A DNA stretch of 64,000 bases, taken from contig NZ_CP040058.1 of NCBI RefSeq assembly GCF_005280655.1, forward strand, positions 3,279,001-3,343,000, given 5' to 3'. Shown piece after piece: positions 24,517-33,703 of the stretch (within the stretch, counting starts at the first letter, position 1; each line of letters opens with the position of its first letter). Under the pieces are notes generated by a model. The model did not search any database. It had not been told where the DNA came from and saw only the letters and a program-made list of their open reading frames with translations. The DNA comes from Anaerostipes rhamnosivorans. Lineage in GTDB: Bacteria; Bacillota; Clostridia; Lachnospirales; Lachnospiraceae. The translations under genes were made by a program, and so were the position numbers.

Positions 24517-26002
24517 TTTTCTCTTCCTCCTGGGTGTCTACAATCTTGTTTAATGTAAAAAATATTGTGGTGCCGGAGCGCAGCTTGCTCTCCGCCCATA
24601 TCTCTCCCCCATGCTCTTCAATGATCTTCTTGCAGATGGAAAGTCCCAGTCCGCTGCCGCCGGCAGAATTCCTGGACATATCTGCCCGGTAAGTCCTTCT
24701 AAAGATATTCGGCAGATCCTCCCTGGAGATGCCGATGCCGTTGTCTTTGATGGCAACCTGAATCTTACGGTCTAACTCCTTTAAGGTGATACTGACTTTT
24801 CCTTTTGCCTTGTTGGTATACTTGCATGCATTGTTGATGATATTGTTCATCACGCGCTTTAACTGTTCTGGGTCAGCCATCACTGCCACATTGGCTGAGC
24901 AGTAATTGCTGTATGAGAACATCATGCCCTTTTGCTCCAGATCCGATCCGATCTCATCCACACAATCTTTAAAATAGGCATTGATGTCAATCTTTCTGAA
25001 GTTATAAGGAATGATGTTAGAATCGATCTTAGAGTATAAGGAAAGCTCATTGATCAGTACATCCATGTCATTGGCCTTATTGTAAATCGTCTTGATATAG
25101 CGGTCCATCTTCTCCGGAGTGTCCGCCACACCGTCCATGATCCCCTCCACATATCCTTTGATGGCCGTGATCGGAGTCTTTAAGTCGTGGGAAATGTTGC
25201 TGATCAGATCCCGGTTCTGCTTTTCATAGATGATCCTTGCCTCGATGGACTCTTTTAATTCCGCCCTCATAGCATTAAAGGAAGCGCAGAGCTCGCCGAT
25301 CTCATCCTTGCTGTTAATCTCCACATCGTCGTCCAGGTTTCCCTCCTTGATCCGGTCGGCTCCCTCTTTCAGTTTCTTCAGCGGACGTATAAACTCCGAG
25401 TACATAAACCAGGAGAGCAGAAAACTGGTGAGGATCAGGATCGCCACAATGGAGAAAAATACCTGACTGATGATATTCTTATAGTGGGGCAGGACCGTCT
25501 CCAGATCGGTCAGGATAAAAGCGGAGCCTTTGCTGCCGTCCGCATAACGGAAATCCTGCTGCTTCACGAGAAAATTCTCCGGTCTTCCAAGGAAAACACC
25601 GCTGTCCTGGCTGCTGATGTCACTGCCGAATCTGGGAAGCTTCTTCTCGGTCTCCGTGTGGTCCTCTTTAGATCCCCGATAGACAATGGTCTTCCCTTTT
25701 CTGACGATCAGATAAGACTCTTTGTTCTTTAACGCTTCATTGATTCGGTTTAAGTATTCTTCACTCTCAAAGTTCTCCGGGTTCTCAATGGCACTCCTCT
25801 TCAGATCGTTAAAGCTGGCCTTTGTCTCGTTGTTCATAGTCTTTAACGGATTGGCAAACCCCTCGATACCGTTGGAATAAATGTTTTCATTGGTTGTCCG
25901 GATATACCCTACACTTAAAGCAGCGATTGATACTACCATTAAAAAAATCGGCAGTATAATCGCTGGCAAAAATATAATTCTGACTTTGTTCACTACTTTC
26001 AT
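24509..26002 (-). CDS. Two-component sensor histidine kinase
   Basis: The 497-residue membrane kinase has a TM helix near the N-terminus (about 7-27), an extracytoplasmic domain of about 140 residues and a second TM (about 180-200). The HAMP linker comes next, then the H-box ISHDLKTPITAIKGYVEG, N-box NNIINNACKYT and G-boxes DNGIGI and GGSGLGLSICKKI. I chose the ATG at 26002, which has AGGAAGG upstream, over one eight codons earlier that would be almost leaderless. Confidence 0.95.
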   Translation of the reverse strand: MKVVNKVRIIFLPAIILPIFLMVVSIAALSVGYIRTTNENIYSNGIEGFANPLKTMNNETKASFNDLKRSAIENPENFESEEYLNRINEALKNKESYLIVRKGKTIVYRGSKEDHTETEKKLPRFGSDISSQDSGVFLGRPENFLVKQQDFRYADGSKGSAFILTDLETVLPHYKNIISQVFFSIVAILILTSFLLSWFMYSEFIRPLKKLKEGADRIKEGNLDDDVEINSKDEIGELCASFNAMRAELKESIEARIIYEKQNRDLISNISHDLKTPITAIKGYVEGIMDGVADTPEKMDRYIKTIYNKANDMDVLINELSLYSKIDSNIIPYNFRKIDINAYFKDCVDEIGSDLEQKGMMFSYSNYCSANVAVMADPEQLKRVMNNIINNACKYTNKAKGKVSITLKELDRKIQVAIKDNGIGISREDLPNIFRRTYRADMSRNSAGGSGLGLSICKKIIEEHGGEIWAESKLRSGTTIFFTLNKIVDTQEEEKNE

Positions 26003-26037
26003 GACCCCCGTACCTTCCTGATGCATTTGGTAGTTCT

Positions 26038-26046
26038 ATTATATCA
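26038..26046 (-). promoter_or_regulatory. Extended -10 promoter of the two-component operon
   Basis: TGATATAAT on the minus strand, a perfect extended -10. The -35 region is poor. The start would lie about 30 bases before the kinase ATG. Confidence 0.6.
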
Positions 26047-26081
26047 TAGGAAGGTGGGAAAAAGAGAGTTTGTCTAAAGTT

Positions 26082-27269
26082 TTATGAAGTTTTAATAAAA
26101 TCTAAAATTGCATCCGCCACTGCCTCTTTGGACATGATAGGAAGCTGTTTCTCCTGCTCTCTGGTGATCAAAGTCACCACATTGGTGTCTGTGCCGAAGC
26201 CGGCGCCGGACTCTTTTAAATTGTTGGCAACGATCATATCGATCTGCTTCTTCTCCAGTTTCTTTCTGGAATTCTCCAGCATATTCTGGGTCTCCATTGA
26301 AAATCCGCAGATAAACTGGCCTTCTTCTTTGGTATGCCCAAGCTCCTGCAGGATATCCTTTGTCCGCACGAGCGGGATCGACATATCCGTATCGCTTTTC
26401 TTTATTTTTTCATCACTTACCTGGGCAGGTGTGTAGTCTGCCACAGCAGCGGACTTTATGATGATATCCTGGTCCTTTTTTCTTGCCATGACAGCGTCAT
26501 ACATATCCGATGCGCTCACAACCGGGACTGTTTTTACAAACATCGGAGGTTCCATCTCTACAGGACCTGTGACCAGAGTCACATCCGCTCCCCGGAGCAT
26601 GGCTGTCTTTGCCAATGCGTACCCCATCTTTCCCGTGGAATGGTTGGTAATATAGCGTACCGGGCAGATTGCTTCCCTTGTGGGTCCTGCCGTGACCAGG
26701 ACCTTCTTTCCCGCAAGGTCCTTCGGTCGTCCCACCGCCCGTTCTATATAGGCCATAAGAATTTCTTCCGACGGCATCTTGCCGGCGCCGGTATCACCGC
26801 AGGCCAGATGTCCGCTGGCTGGTTCAATGACCGTGTAGCCGTAGGTCCTGAGTTTCTCAAGATTATCCTGCAGGATCGGGTTTTCATACATATTTGTATT
26901 CATGGCCGGAGCAATCAGTACCGGGCTCTTGCACGCCATCACTGTCGTGGTCAGCATATCATCGGCGATGCCTCCTGCGATCTTCCCGATGACATTGGCA
27001 GAAGCCGGGGCGATCAGCATCAGGTCCGCCTTCTTTGCCAGAGACACATGGGCCACATGAAATTGAAAATTCCGGTCAAAAGTCTCCACCAGGCATTTGG
27101 TGTTGGTCAGTGATTCAAATGCGATGGGATTGATAAAATTCGTCGCATTTTCTGTCATGATGACATGGACTTCGCATCCTCTTTTTATGAGCATACTCGC
27201 CATATTCGCCATTTTGTAGGCCGCCACACTGCCTGTGACGCCCAGGACAATTGTTTTTCCACTCAGCAT
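26082..27269 (-). CDS. coaBC: Bifunctional phosphopantothenoylcysteine decarboxylase / phosphopantothenate-cysteine ligase
   Basis: Carries out two steps of CoA synthesis, adding cysteine to 4'-phosphopantothenate and decarboxylating the product. The 395-residue protein has a flavoprotein CoaC domain (about 1-175) with GVTGSVAAYK, APAMNTNMYENP and ACGDTGAGKMPS. A CoaB ligase domain with TAGPTREAICPVRYITNHSTGKMGYALA and IIKSAAVADYTP follows. The ATG at 27269 follows TAGGAGAAAGATT. It is the last gene of the pan cluster, which links pantothenate synthesis to CoA assembly. Confidence 0.97.
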   Translation of the reverse strand: MLSGKTIVLGVTGSVAAYKMANMASMLIKRGCEVHVIMTENATNFINPIAFESLTNTKCLVETFDRNFQFHVAHVSLAKKADLMLIAPASANVIGKIAGGIADDMLTTTVMACKSPVLIAPAMNTNMYENPILQDNLEKLRTYGYTVIEPASGHLACGDTGAGKMPSEEILMAYIERAVGRPKDLAGKKVLVTAGPTREAICPVRYITNHSTGKMGYALAKTAMLRGADVTLVTGPVEMEPPMFVKTVPVVSASDMYDAVMARKKDQDIIIKSAAVADYTPAQVSDEKIKKSDTDMSIPLVRTKDILQELGHTKEEGQFICGFSMETQNMLENSRKKLEKKQIDMIVANNLKESGAGFGTDTNVVTLITREQEKQLPIMSKEAVADAILDFIKTS

Positions 27270-27279
27270 AATCTTTCTC

Positions 27280-27669
27280 CTACATATCCTCCAGCCGGCC
27301 ATGCTTTTCATAGCTGGTCAGACGGGTGATCTTATTGTTGTCGTCCACAAATACCACTTTTGGTTTGTGTTCTTTCGCTTCTTCCGGTGTCAACTCAGCA
27401 TAGCACATAATGATGATCTTGTCTCCCTGGGAAACGCAACGGGCCGCCGCCCCGTTCAGGCAGATCATCCCGCTTCCCGGCTCTCCGGCGATGGTATAGG
27501 TTTCAAACCTGCTCCCGTTGTTGATATCAACGATGGCTACCTTTTCATATTCCAGAATACCTGCCGCATCTAGAAGTTCTGGGTCCACAGTAATGCTGCC
27601 CACATAGTCAAGCTCCGCCTGCCTGACCGTTGCCCTGTGGATCTTTCCTTTTAACATAGTAAGCTTCAT
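27280..27669 (-). CDS. panD: Aspartate 1-decarboxylase (pyruvoyl enzyme)
   Basis: Makes beta-alanine from aspartate. The 129-residue proenzyme has the self-cleavage site Gly24-Ser25 in YVGSITVD, which produces the pyruvoyl group, and [12 protein letters not shown] later on. It lies between panC and coaBC with spacers of about 10 bases. Confidence 0.97.
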   Translation of the reverse strand: MKLTMLKGKIHRATVRQAELDYVGSITVDPELLDAAGILEYEKVAIVDINNGSRFETYTIAGEPGSGMICLNGAAARCVSQGDKIIIMCYAELTPEEAKEHKPKVVFVDDNNKITRLTSYEKHGRLEDM

Positions 27670-27679
27670 AATCTTCTCC

Positions 27680-28516
27680 TTACACTAACACGTTGTCGAT
27701 CAATCTGGTTTTTCCTATATAGACTGCCATAGCGAGCATACATCCACCAGTGAGCCTCTCCACCGGCTGCATGGACAAAGCGTCCACAGCCTCCACATAA
27801 TCAATCCTTGCCAAAGGCTCTGACTGTATCTTTTCCTTCATAGCAAGGACCACTTTCGCAGCGTCCTTCTCCGTCTCTGCCATCTCTGCCCCCAGGCGGA
27901 CTGCCTGATTTAAGATCAATGCGGCCTTTCTCTCCTCCGGTGAGAGATATGTATTTCTGGAACTCTTTGCAAGACCGTCCTCTTCCCTGACGATAGGGCA
28001 TCCCACGATCTGGATATCCATATTCAGGTCCCGCACCATCCGTCTTATGACAGCCAGCTGCTGTCCGTCCTTTTGTCCGAAATATGCTCTGTCCGGAGTT
28101 ACGATATTAAACAACTTTGTGACCACGGTACAAACACCCCGGAAATGAACCGGTCTGGTCCTTCCGCAGAGCCCTTCAGTCAGAGTGTCCATGTCAACAA
28201 AGGAGCAGAAATCATCTGCATACATCTCTTCCGGTTCCGGATGAAAGATCAGATCAACCCCGGCGCTCTCGCAGATCTCTGCGTCGTGTTCAAGGTCTCT
28301 CGGATATTCAGCCAGATCCTCTGTGGGGCCAAACTGCATCGGGTTCACAAAAATACTCACAACCACTTTGTCGTTTTCTTTCCTGGCACAGTCCATCAGG
28401 CTCTTATGCCCTTCATGGAGATACCCCATGGTCGGCACCATCCCTACGCTCTGTCCCAGGCTTTTCCACTCTTTTACTTGCTTCCTCACTTCATTTATAG
28501 TCTTGACAATCTTCAT
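27680..28516 (-). CDS. panC: Pantothenate synthetase
   Basis: Joins pantoate and beta-alanine using ATP. The 278-residue protein has the nucleotide-binding [14 protein letters not shown] (about 27-40), [13 protein letters not shown] and the KMSKS-like [12 protein letters not shown] region. It sits between panB and panD. Confidence 0.98.
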   Translation of the reverse strand: MKIVKTINEVRKQVKEWKSLGQSVGMVPTMGYLHEGHKSLMDCARKENDKVVVSIFVNPMQFGPTEDLAEYPRDLEHDAEICESAGVDLIFHPEPEEMYADDFCSFVDMDTLTEGLCGRTRPVHFRGVCTVVTKLFNIVTPDRAYFGQKDGQQLAVIRRMVRDLNMDIQIVGCPIVREEDGLAKSSRNTYLSPEERKAALILNQAVRLGAEMAETEKDAAKVVLAMKEKIQSEPLARIDYVEAVDALSMQPVERLTGGCMLAMAVYIGKTRLIDNVLV

Positions 28517-28526
28517 GGCTCTCTCC

Positions 28527-29354
28527 TTAATACAACTTTTCTATCACATCATCGCTGATGGCAAATGTATGCCGTTCCTCCGGGAATGTCCCGTCCCCAA
28601 CGGCCTTGATATATTCCACTACTGCTTCCTTCATAGCCGGCCCTACATTACCGAACTGCTTCACAAACTTCGGAACAAAATCCCCGTACATGTTCAGCAT
28701 ATCCTGATAGACAAGGACCTGCCCGTCACATCCGGCCCCGGCTCCGATACCGATGGTCGGAATATGAAGTTTCTCTGAGATAAGTGCGGCAAGCTTTGCA
28801 GGAACACATTCCAGCACCACCGCAAATGCTCCGGCTGTCTCAACTGCGAGGGCGTCTTCCAGAAGCTTTTTGGCTGCCTCTTCACTCTTTCCCTGTACCT
28901 TAAAGCCTCCGAAAGCATTGACAGATTGAGGGGTCAGCCCTATGTGCGCCACGACCGGGATCGATGCCTTCACAATGGCTTCAATGTGCGGGCATACATC
29001 CTTTCCTCCCTCCAGCTTTACTGCTGTGGCCTCTGTCTCTTTCATAATCCTTCCCGCATTTACCACGGCATCATAGACTGAGGTCTGATAGGACATAAAC
29101 GGCATATCTACTACCACAAGGGCGTTCTTCGCACCTCTTGCCACTGCAGCCCCGTGATGGATCATGTCATCCACAGTGACCGGGATCGTCGTATCGTAGC
29201 CAAGCATGACCATTCCGAGAGAGTCTCCCACAAGAATAGAGTGGATGCCTGCCTCGTCAAACAACTTTGCCGTAGAATAGTCATAGGCTGTGAGCATGGA
29301 GATCTTCTCCCCATTGTCTTTCATCTTCTGAAATGTACTGACTGTGTTCTTCAA
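28527..29354 (-). CDS. panB: 3-methyl-2-oxobutanoate hydroxymethyltransferase
   Basis: The first committed step of pantothenate synthesis, adding a one-carbon unit from methylene-THF to ketoisovalerate. The 275-residue barrel protein has [32 protein letters not shown] (about 41-56) and the metal-binding [16 protein letters not shown]. It overlaps the panG stop by 4 bases, a sign of translational coupling. Confidence 0.98.
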   Translation of the reverse strand: MKNTVSTFQKMKDNGEKISMLTAYDYSTAKLFDEAGIHSILVGDSLGMVMLGYDTTIPVTVDDMIHHGAAVARGAKNALVVVDMPFMSYQTSVYDAVVNAGRIMKETEATAVKLEGGKDVCPHIEAIVKASIPVVAHIGLTPQSVNAFGGFKVQGKSEEAAKKLLEDALAVETAGAFAVVLECVPAKLAALISEKLHIPTIGIGAGAGCDGQVLVYQDMLNMYGDFVPKFVKQFGNVGPAMKEAVVEYIKAVGDGTFPEERHTFAISDDVIEKLY

Positions 29355-30199
29355 TGTTCTTCCTCCAATATTCTCTCCATATGTTCATAACTCCTGGACG
29401 GATGCCTGTCTTTTGCAATCCTGACCAATTCCCTGCAAAGAGGAACATAGATCTCCTTTTCCTCCCCGGACAGGGCACCCAAATGTCTCGTCACCGTGGA
29501 TACATCATTGCGCTCCACCGGGCCTGTCAGAGCCTCTTTGGGGCCTGAATCAAGAATATTCTCAAGATTCTGCCGTACTAAAGGTGCAAGGGCGGCAAGC
29601 CCTTCCTGCGGGGTAAAACCACAGTCTTGTAAAAGGTTCAAAGCCTGGTTCATCAGGGCTGCCATCTGATTGGATGCCATAACTGCCGCTGCATGATAAC
29701 GGACCTTCTTCTCCGCCTGGATCTCTACAATCCGGTTGGGAAGCGGACTCAAAAAAGAAAGCATCTGATCCTTGTGCGCCTGCTCACCTTCCAGAGTAAA
29801 TAAAGCCTTGCTGAGTTCTTCATATGAAGTTGTTTTACTGTTAAATGGAAACATTGGATGGATAGAATAGCCGTAAGCCCCTGCTTCGGTTATTTCAGAG
29901 AAAATAGCGGAACTTAGAGATCCGCTGCAGTGACAGATAAACTTTTCCCGGACCGGAAAAGTTCTGAGCTGTTCCCACACGCCTGCGATCTGGCTGTCGG
30001 GAACCGTAATGAAAAGAACATCACACATTGATAATAATTTGTCAAACGTATCAAAATGTATTGTGCCTGTTTCTTTGGCCGCCTGTCGGGCTGACTCCCC
30101 GCTGCGGCTTAAGTACCCCACTACCGGGATACCAAAATGTACGAAATACCTGCCTAAGGAACAGCCTGCTTTGCCTGCTCCGATAAATCCTGCTTTCAT
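29351..30199 (-). CDS. panG: Rossmann-like/DUF2520 protein, probable ketopantoate reductase PanG
   Basis: The 282-residue protein has an N-terminal NAD(P)-binding site [16 protein letters not shown] (about 4-19) and the DUF2520 C-terminal helical part with [20 protein letters not shown]. The cluster has panB, panC and panD but no panE. The PanG family (COG5495) has been described as an alternative ketopantoate reductase, so this gene very likely fills that step. AGGTGAT lies 8 bases before the ATG and is involved in a possible switch (see leader). Confidence 0.88.
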   Translation of the reverse strand: MKAGFIGAGKAGCSLGRYFVHFGIPVVGYLSRSGESARQAAKETGTIHFDTFDKLLSMCDVLFITVPDSQIAGVWEQLRTFPVREKFICHCSGSLSSAIFSEITEAGAYGYSIHPMFPFNSKTTSYEELSKALFTLEGEQAHKDQMLSFLSPLPNRIVEIQAEKKVRYHAAAVMASNQMAALMNQALNLLQDCGFTPQEGLAALAPLVRQNLENILDSGPKEALTGPVERNDVSTVTRHLGALSGEEKEIYVPLCRELVRIAKDRHPSRSYEHMERILEEEH

Positions 30200-30206
30200 A
30201 CGGAAA

Positions 30207-30302
30207 TATCACCTGCCTTTATGAGGTGATGTCCTTTAAAAATTTGTTCACTGGTATGATTTCTCTACGGAATACCATCCAAGGGTACTATATCACCTCA
30301 TA
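30207..30302 (-). promoter_or_regulatory. Leader/operator region of the pan operon with competing inverted repeats
   Basis: Three related segments occur on the minus strand: TATGAGGTGAT (30302-30292), ATCACCTCATA (30230-30220) and AGGTGAT (30214-30208), which is the Shine-Dalgarno of panG. The first two can form an 11-bp stem; the second and third can form a 7-bp stem that hides the ribosome site. Between them is about 60 nt with a GGTAT...ATACC hairpin. A promoter-like TTGCTT-17-TGATATAGT overlaps the first segment. If that promoter is used, the repeats may instead be operator sites for a DNA-binding repressor. A relation to the described pan RNA motif is possible but untested. Confidence 0.55.
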
Positions 30303-30330
30303 TTTGAATAAGCAAGGAAAAATACAATGT

Positions 30331-30359
30331 TTGAATTGTTCTTTTTTATTTGCTATAAT
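30331..30359 (+). promoter_or_regulatory. Promoter of the AEC transporter gene
   Basis: TTGAAT (30331-30336), 17-base spacer, TATAAT (30354-30359), with TGC before the -10. It diverges from the pan leader. Confidence 0.8.
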
Positions 30360-30377
30360 CTCTCCCGGAGGAAACCT

Positions 30378-31316
30378 ATGAACGATTTTATTTTCAGCTT
30401 AAATTCTACTGTCCCCGTCTTTTTTATGATCTTCCTCGGATGGCTCCTGAAAGAGAAGGGATGGTTTAACGAAAACTTTGTAAACACAGCCAACAAGTTT
30501 GTATTCAATGCAGCGCTTCCCGCACTTTTGTTCCGCGATATTTCCAGCGCTCCTTTAAAACAGGCATTCAACTTAAAATACTTTCTGTTCTGCATGATCG
30601 TAACCACTCTGATGTTTTTAGGTATCTGGATCCTTGCAGAATTGTTGATAAAGGACAAGACTATGATCGGGGCCTTTGTACAGGCCTCTTTCCGAGGCAG
30701 CGCAGCGATCCTTGGTATCGCATTTATTGAAAATATTTATGGACACTCCACGATGGGACCGCTGATGATCGTAGCCAGCGTCCCTCTGTATAATATTTTC
30801 TCTGTCATTGTGCTGACCGTGCGTGGACCCGGCTCCGGCTCCGGCAGTTTTAGGTCCGCTTTTAAAAATATCATTCGAAATCCGATCATCTTGGGGATCC
30901 TGGCCGGTCTTCCGTTTTCTTACCTGGCTGTGGATTTCCCTCCCGTGATCGACAAATGCCTCAATGAACTGGCCGTGACGGCTACGCCTGTGGCATTGCT
31001 CTGCGTGGGGGCCGGTTTTGAGGGAGCCAAGGCCTTAAGGAAGCTTGGTCCTACCATGACCGCTGCTGCCATTAAGCTTTTTATCCTGCCACTTATCTTC
31101 CTTCCCCCGGCCGTCTATTTTGGATTCCGTGGAGAAGGACTGATCGCTATCCTGATTATGCTGGGCTCTCCGACCACGGTGAGCTGCTATGTCATGGCCA
31201 AAGCAATGGACAACGACCATGCCCTGACTTCCAGCATTGTGGTAGCCGCAACCGTATTATCGTCCGTCAGTCTCACATTATGGGTTTATTTGTTGCGGAT
31301 GTTTTCCTTTATCTGA
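30378..31316 (+). CDS. AEC-family transporter (auxin efflux carrier-like permease)
   Basis: The 312-residue integral membrane protein has about ten TM segments in two halves, with FNAALPALLFRDIS in the first half and SPTTVSCYVMAKAMDND near the end, features of the AEC/malate permease family. CGGAGGAAACCT precedes the ATG at 30378. The substrate is unknown; members move organic acids in bacteria. It is divergent from the pan operon. Confidence 0.9.
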   Translation: MNDFIFSLNSTVPVFFMIFLGWLLKEKGWFNENFVNTANKFVFNAALPALLFRDISSAPLKQAFNLKYFLFCMIVTTLMFLGIWILAELLIKDKTMIGAFVQASFRGSAAILGIAFIENIYGHSTMGPLMIVASVPLYNIFSVIVLTVRGPGSGSGSFRSAFKNIIRNPIILGILAGLPFSYLAVDFPPVIDKCLNELAVTATPVALLCVGAGFEGAKALRKLGPTMTAAAIKLFILPLIFLPPAVYFGFRGEGLIAILIMLGSPTTVSCYVMAKAMDNDHALTSSIVVAATVLSSVSLTLWVYLLRMFSFI

Positions 31317-31322
31317 TATAAT
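31293..31322 (+). promoter_or_regulatory. Promoter of the methyltransferase gene
   Basis: TTGCGG (31293-31298), 18-base spacer and TATAAT (31317-31322), with the AEC stop codon TGA providing the extended -10 TGn. Confidence 0.6.
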
Positions 31323-31381
31323 CATTGTGAAGGACAATAGAAAAATAAGAGAAATAACCAAGGAAAGAGAGGAGCGTGCTT

Positions 31382-32014
31382 ATGAAAGATGTAAAAGAAC
31401 GTTCTGCAAAGATTTACAATAAAAAAGCTGAAAAATATGAGAAGACCATCAGCGGCAAGATGTCTGTTTCCCTGGAGCAGGAAATGATCAAAAAGATCTG
31501 CGTTCGGGACAACGACAAGATACTGGATGTAGGCTGCGGCACAGGAACCCTGCTGTCCGGTCTGACGCGCTGGAGAAATGCCGAGGGGTACGGAGTGGAT
31601 GTTTCTGAGGAGATGATCCGCAGAGCCAGCGCCGACTTCCCGGATCTGCATTTCCAGGTGGCAAGCAGCGATGATCTGGATTTTGAAGACAACACGTTCC
31701 GTATCATCACCGTGTGCAGTGCATTCCACCATTTCCCCAACCAGGCGGAATTCATCCAGAAAGCTGCCAGACTGCTGACCCCGGGAGGACGTCTCTATAT
31801 CGGTGTCGTGGCCTTCCCCGAGCTCATAAGGATTTCCGGGAACATTGCGGACAAGGTACTTCCGTCCTGTAAGGTCAAACGGCCATCTACCCATGAGATC
31901 CTGGGTATGTTTAAAGCTGCCGGACTCACAAAGTTCCGGGTACATAAACTAAAAAAACTGCTCATGATCTCGGCAAAAAAGCCGGAATCCGAGGCTTTGC
32001 CTTCTGAGGCATAA
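31382..32014 (+). CDS. Class I SAM-dependent methyltransferase (UbiE-like)
   Basis: The 210-residue protein has the SAM-binding motif ILDVGCGTGTLLSGL (about 46-60), a second acidic strand GVDVSEEM and FRIITVCSAFHHF later. The substrate cannot be told. GAGAGGAGCGTGCTT precedes the ATG at 31382. It has its own promoter and ends in a terminator shared with bioD. Confidence 0.88.
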   Translation: MKDVKERSAKIYNKKAEKYEKTISGKMSVSLEQEMIKKICVRDNDKILDVGCGTGTLLSGLTRWRNAEGYGVDVSEEMIRRASADFPDLHFQVASSDDLDFEDNTFRIITVCSAFHHFPNQAEFIQKAARLLTPGGRLYIGVVAFPELIRISGNIADKVLPSCKVKRPSTHEILGMFKAAGLTKFRVHKLKKLLMISAKKPESEALPSEA

Positions 32015-32020
32015 CTTATG

Positions 32021-32055
32021 AAATTCCCTCATTTGATTTGAGGGAATTTTTTGTT
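32021..32055. terminator. Bidirectional terminator between methyltransferase and bioD
   Basis: Stem AAATTCCCTCA...TGAGGGAATTT followed by TTTGTTTT on the plus strand; the minus side is less T-rich. Confidence 0.85.
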
Positions 32056-32056
32056 T

Positions 32057-32719
32057 TCACAAAAAGCAGCTGACATCTATTTCCTCTGCGTCATCAGCCA
32101 CACCGGTCACTTTTATACCTGTCAAACGCTCAATCTGATACCGGTTGTCCTCATGGATCAGATCTCCTCTTTTAAAATGATTCATCACGATTCCGCAGAT
32201 CTCAAAACCTTTCATCGCCGCATATTCTGCCGTGGTCACGGCTGCCTGGATGGCACCCAGTCCGGAAGGCGCCACGATCAACAGCTGAAACCCTGTCAGA
32301 GTTGCCACATCGGTGAGCATCATCATCTCATCATCATCTGCCCTCAGCGGACAGACAATTCCGCCACAGCCTTCAGCCACCACATAGTCAAACCTCTTCT
32401 GAATCTCCAAAAAACTCTGTGAGACCACATCTTTCTCAATCGGCCTTCCGCTCATTTTAGCCGCCAGATGTGGGGAGACCGATGGTTCATAGACGTATGC
32501 CACATACTGGTCCGGCGGACCAGAAAGCCCCGATTTCCTGCACACATAATCCGCGTCCCCCGGCACCAGCCTGTCTTCTGACCAGACAGCTCCGCTTAAG
32601 GCCGGTTTGAAGTACCCAGCGTCGATCCCCTGCCTGCGCAGAGTTTTTACGAGCAAGGCAGAAATATATGTCTTTCCTATATCTGTGCCAGTCGCCGTCA
32701 CAAAAATACCGTTTTTCAT
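32057..32719 (-). CDS. bioD: Dethiobiotin synthetase
   Basis: Closes the ureido ring of dethiobiotin from DAPA, CO2 and ATP. The 220-residue P-loop protein has TATGTDIGKTYISA (about 7-20) and the conserved VAEGCGGIVCP region (about 113-123). It overlaps the end of bioY by 4 bases. The other biotin synthesis genes are not in the window. Confidence 0.95.
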   Translation of the reverse strand: MKNGIFVTATGTDIGKTYISALLVKTLRRQGIDAGYFKPALSGAVWSEDRLVPGDADYVCRKSGLSGPPDQYVAYVYEPSVSPHLAAKMSGRPIEKDVVSQSFLEIQKRFDYVVAEGCGGIVCPLRADDDEMMMLTDVATLTGFQLLIVAPSGLGAIQAAVTTAEYAAMKGFEICGIVMNHFKRGDLIHEDNRYQIERLTGIKVTGVADDAEEIDVSCFL

Positions 32720-33294
32720 ACTCTATGGCCCTCCCCTAACAGGTCTGTGCCCAGGTATGCTTTTACCCTTTCTGCAAATGCAGAGGCGGCCACACACAGC
32801 AATGCATCTCCCGGCAGATCCAGGGGAAATGCAGACAGTATCACAGCAGCAAATGGTGTTTTCTGCCCTAAATATGTATTCAAAATCATATACTTATAAC
32901 TGAATCCGATCAAGTAGGTAACAGCCATCCCTGCGAAAGCAGCAGGCAAATATGCTCTGAGTCCCTCCCTCCTTTGCCTGCCGCAAAGAATTCCCGTGAT
33001 CCAGGCCCCGGCAATAAATCCAATGAGATATCCAAAGCTTGGCCGCAGCATATACTGTATGCCTCCTCCCGCCGCAAAAACAGGAACCCCGGCAAGTCCC
33101 ACAAGGACATAAATTCCCATAGAAATACTCCCGTACCTTGGGCCGAGAAGCATCCCTGCAAGCAGTACAAATAAAAATTGAAGAGTAAAATAGTCCATAA
33201 ACGGCACCGGGATCTGAATGAATGCTCCAGCCGCAGTCAGGGCAGCAAACATACCGCACAACACAATCCATCGGGTTTCCATAGTTTTTCTCAA
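32716..33294 (-). CDS. bioY: Biotin transporter BioY
   Basis: The S-component of a biotin ECF transporter or a stand-alone biotin permease; 192 residues with about six hydrophobic segments and FMDYFTLQFLFVLLAGMLLGPRYG, typical of BioY. The start is probably the TTG at 33294, because AAAGGGG lies 8-9 bases before it; the next ATG is 12 bases on and poorly spaced. It is the first gene of a bioYD unit controlled by the BirA-type site upstream. Confidence 0.93.
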   Translation of the reverse strand: MRKTMETRWIVLCGMFAALTAAGAFIQIPVPFMDYFTLQFLFVLLAGMLLGPRYGSISMGIYVLVGLAGVPVFAAGGGIQYMLRPSFGYLIGFIAGAWITGILCGRQRREGLRAYLPAAFAGMAVTYLIGFSYKYMILNTYLGQKTPFAAVILSAFPLDLPGDALLCVAASAFAERVKAYLGTDLLGEGHRV

Positions 33295-33340
33295 AACGAT
33301 TTCCCCTTTCCTTTCGTTAAACTCATTTCGTAACCCGCTT

Positions 33341-33394
33341 ATTGTATCATTTCGCCTTTCTATTGTAAACTATTTTTGATTATTTGGTTTACAA
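33341..33394 (-). promoter_or_regulatory. bioYD promoter overlapping a BirA-type biotin operator
   Basis: The operator is TTGTAAAC (33363-33370), 16 bases, then GTTTACAA (33387-33394), a strong match to the biotin repressor consensus. Inside it is the -35 TTTACA (33369-33364), followed after 17 bases by the -10 TACAAT (33346-33341) preceded by TGA. Biotin-bound BirA would therefore block RNA polymerase directly. Confidence 0.92.
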
Positions 33395-33411
33395 TACATC
33401 TCGCAAATCCG

Positions 33412-33528
33412 CTACATCAGCATGACCTGAAAGATCAAGAGCATGGTGATCCCCAGTGAGATCAATAAGATGGATCTGTAAAAGTCTTTCATTTCCTTTG
33501 TTTTTTCTTTGTTCCATTTATTTCTCAT
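33412..33528 (-). CDS. 38-residue single-pass membrane micropeptide (paralogue 1)
   Basis: A short open frame starts at an ATG with AAGGAGAG about 7 bases upstream. The peptide has a basic, polar N-terminal 15 residues (MRNKWNKEKTKEMKD), then FYRSILLISLGITMLLIFQ and ends VMLM: one membrane helix. It has exactly the same length and layout as the peptide encoded at 33704-33820 (FYKSLLLITAGIVMLVAF), which argues that both are real. It lies between the spoIIR and bioY genes. Function unknown; it could be a small membrane regulator or a toxin-like peptide. Confidence 0.65.
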   Translation of the reverse strand: MRNKWNKEKTKEMKDFYRSILLISLGITMLLIFQVMLM

Positions 33529-33630
33529 CTGTACTCTCTCCTTACATCTATCTTGATAAATTAGACGCCTGAAAAAACGAAAAAGTTGCATTTCATTTCT
33601 CTATTTGTATTTATGGTTCCCGGATGAAAC

Positions 33631-33680
33631 GAAAAAAAAGAAGGTATTTTACGGAATACACCCGTAAAATTCCCTCTTCT
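33631..33680 (-). terminator. Terminator after the second micropeptide gene
   Basis: A long stem with GAATTTTACGG pairing CCGTAAAAT, followed by CTTCTTTTTTTT on the minus strand. Confidence 0.8.
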
Positions 33681-33703
33681 TAATTGATATGTATCCTCGG
33701 CAG

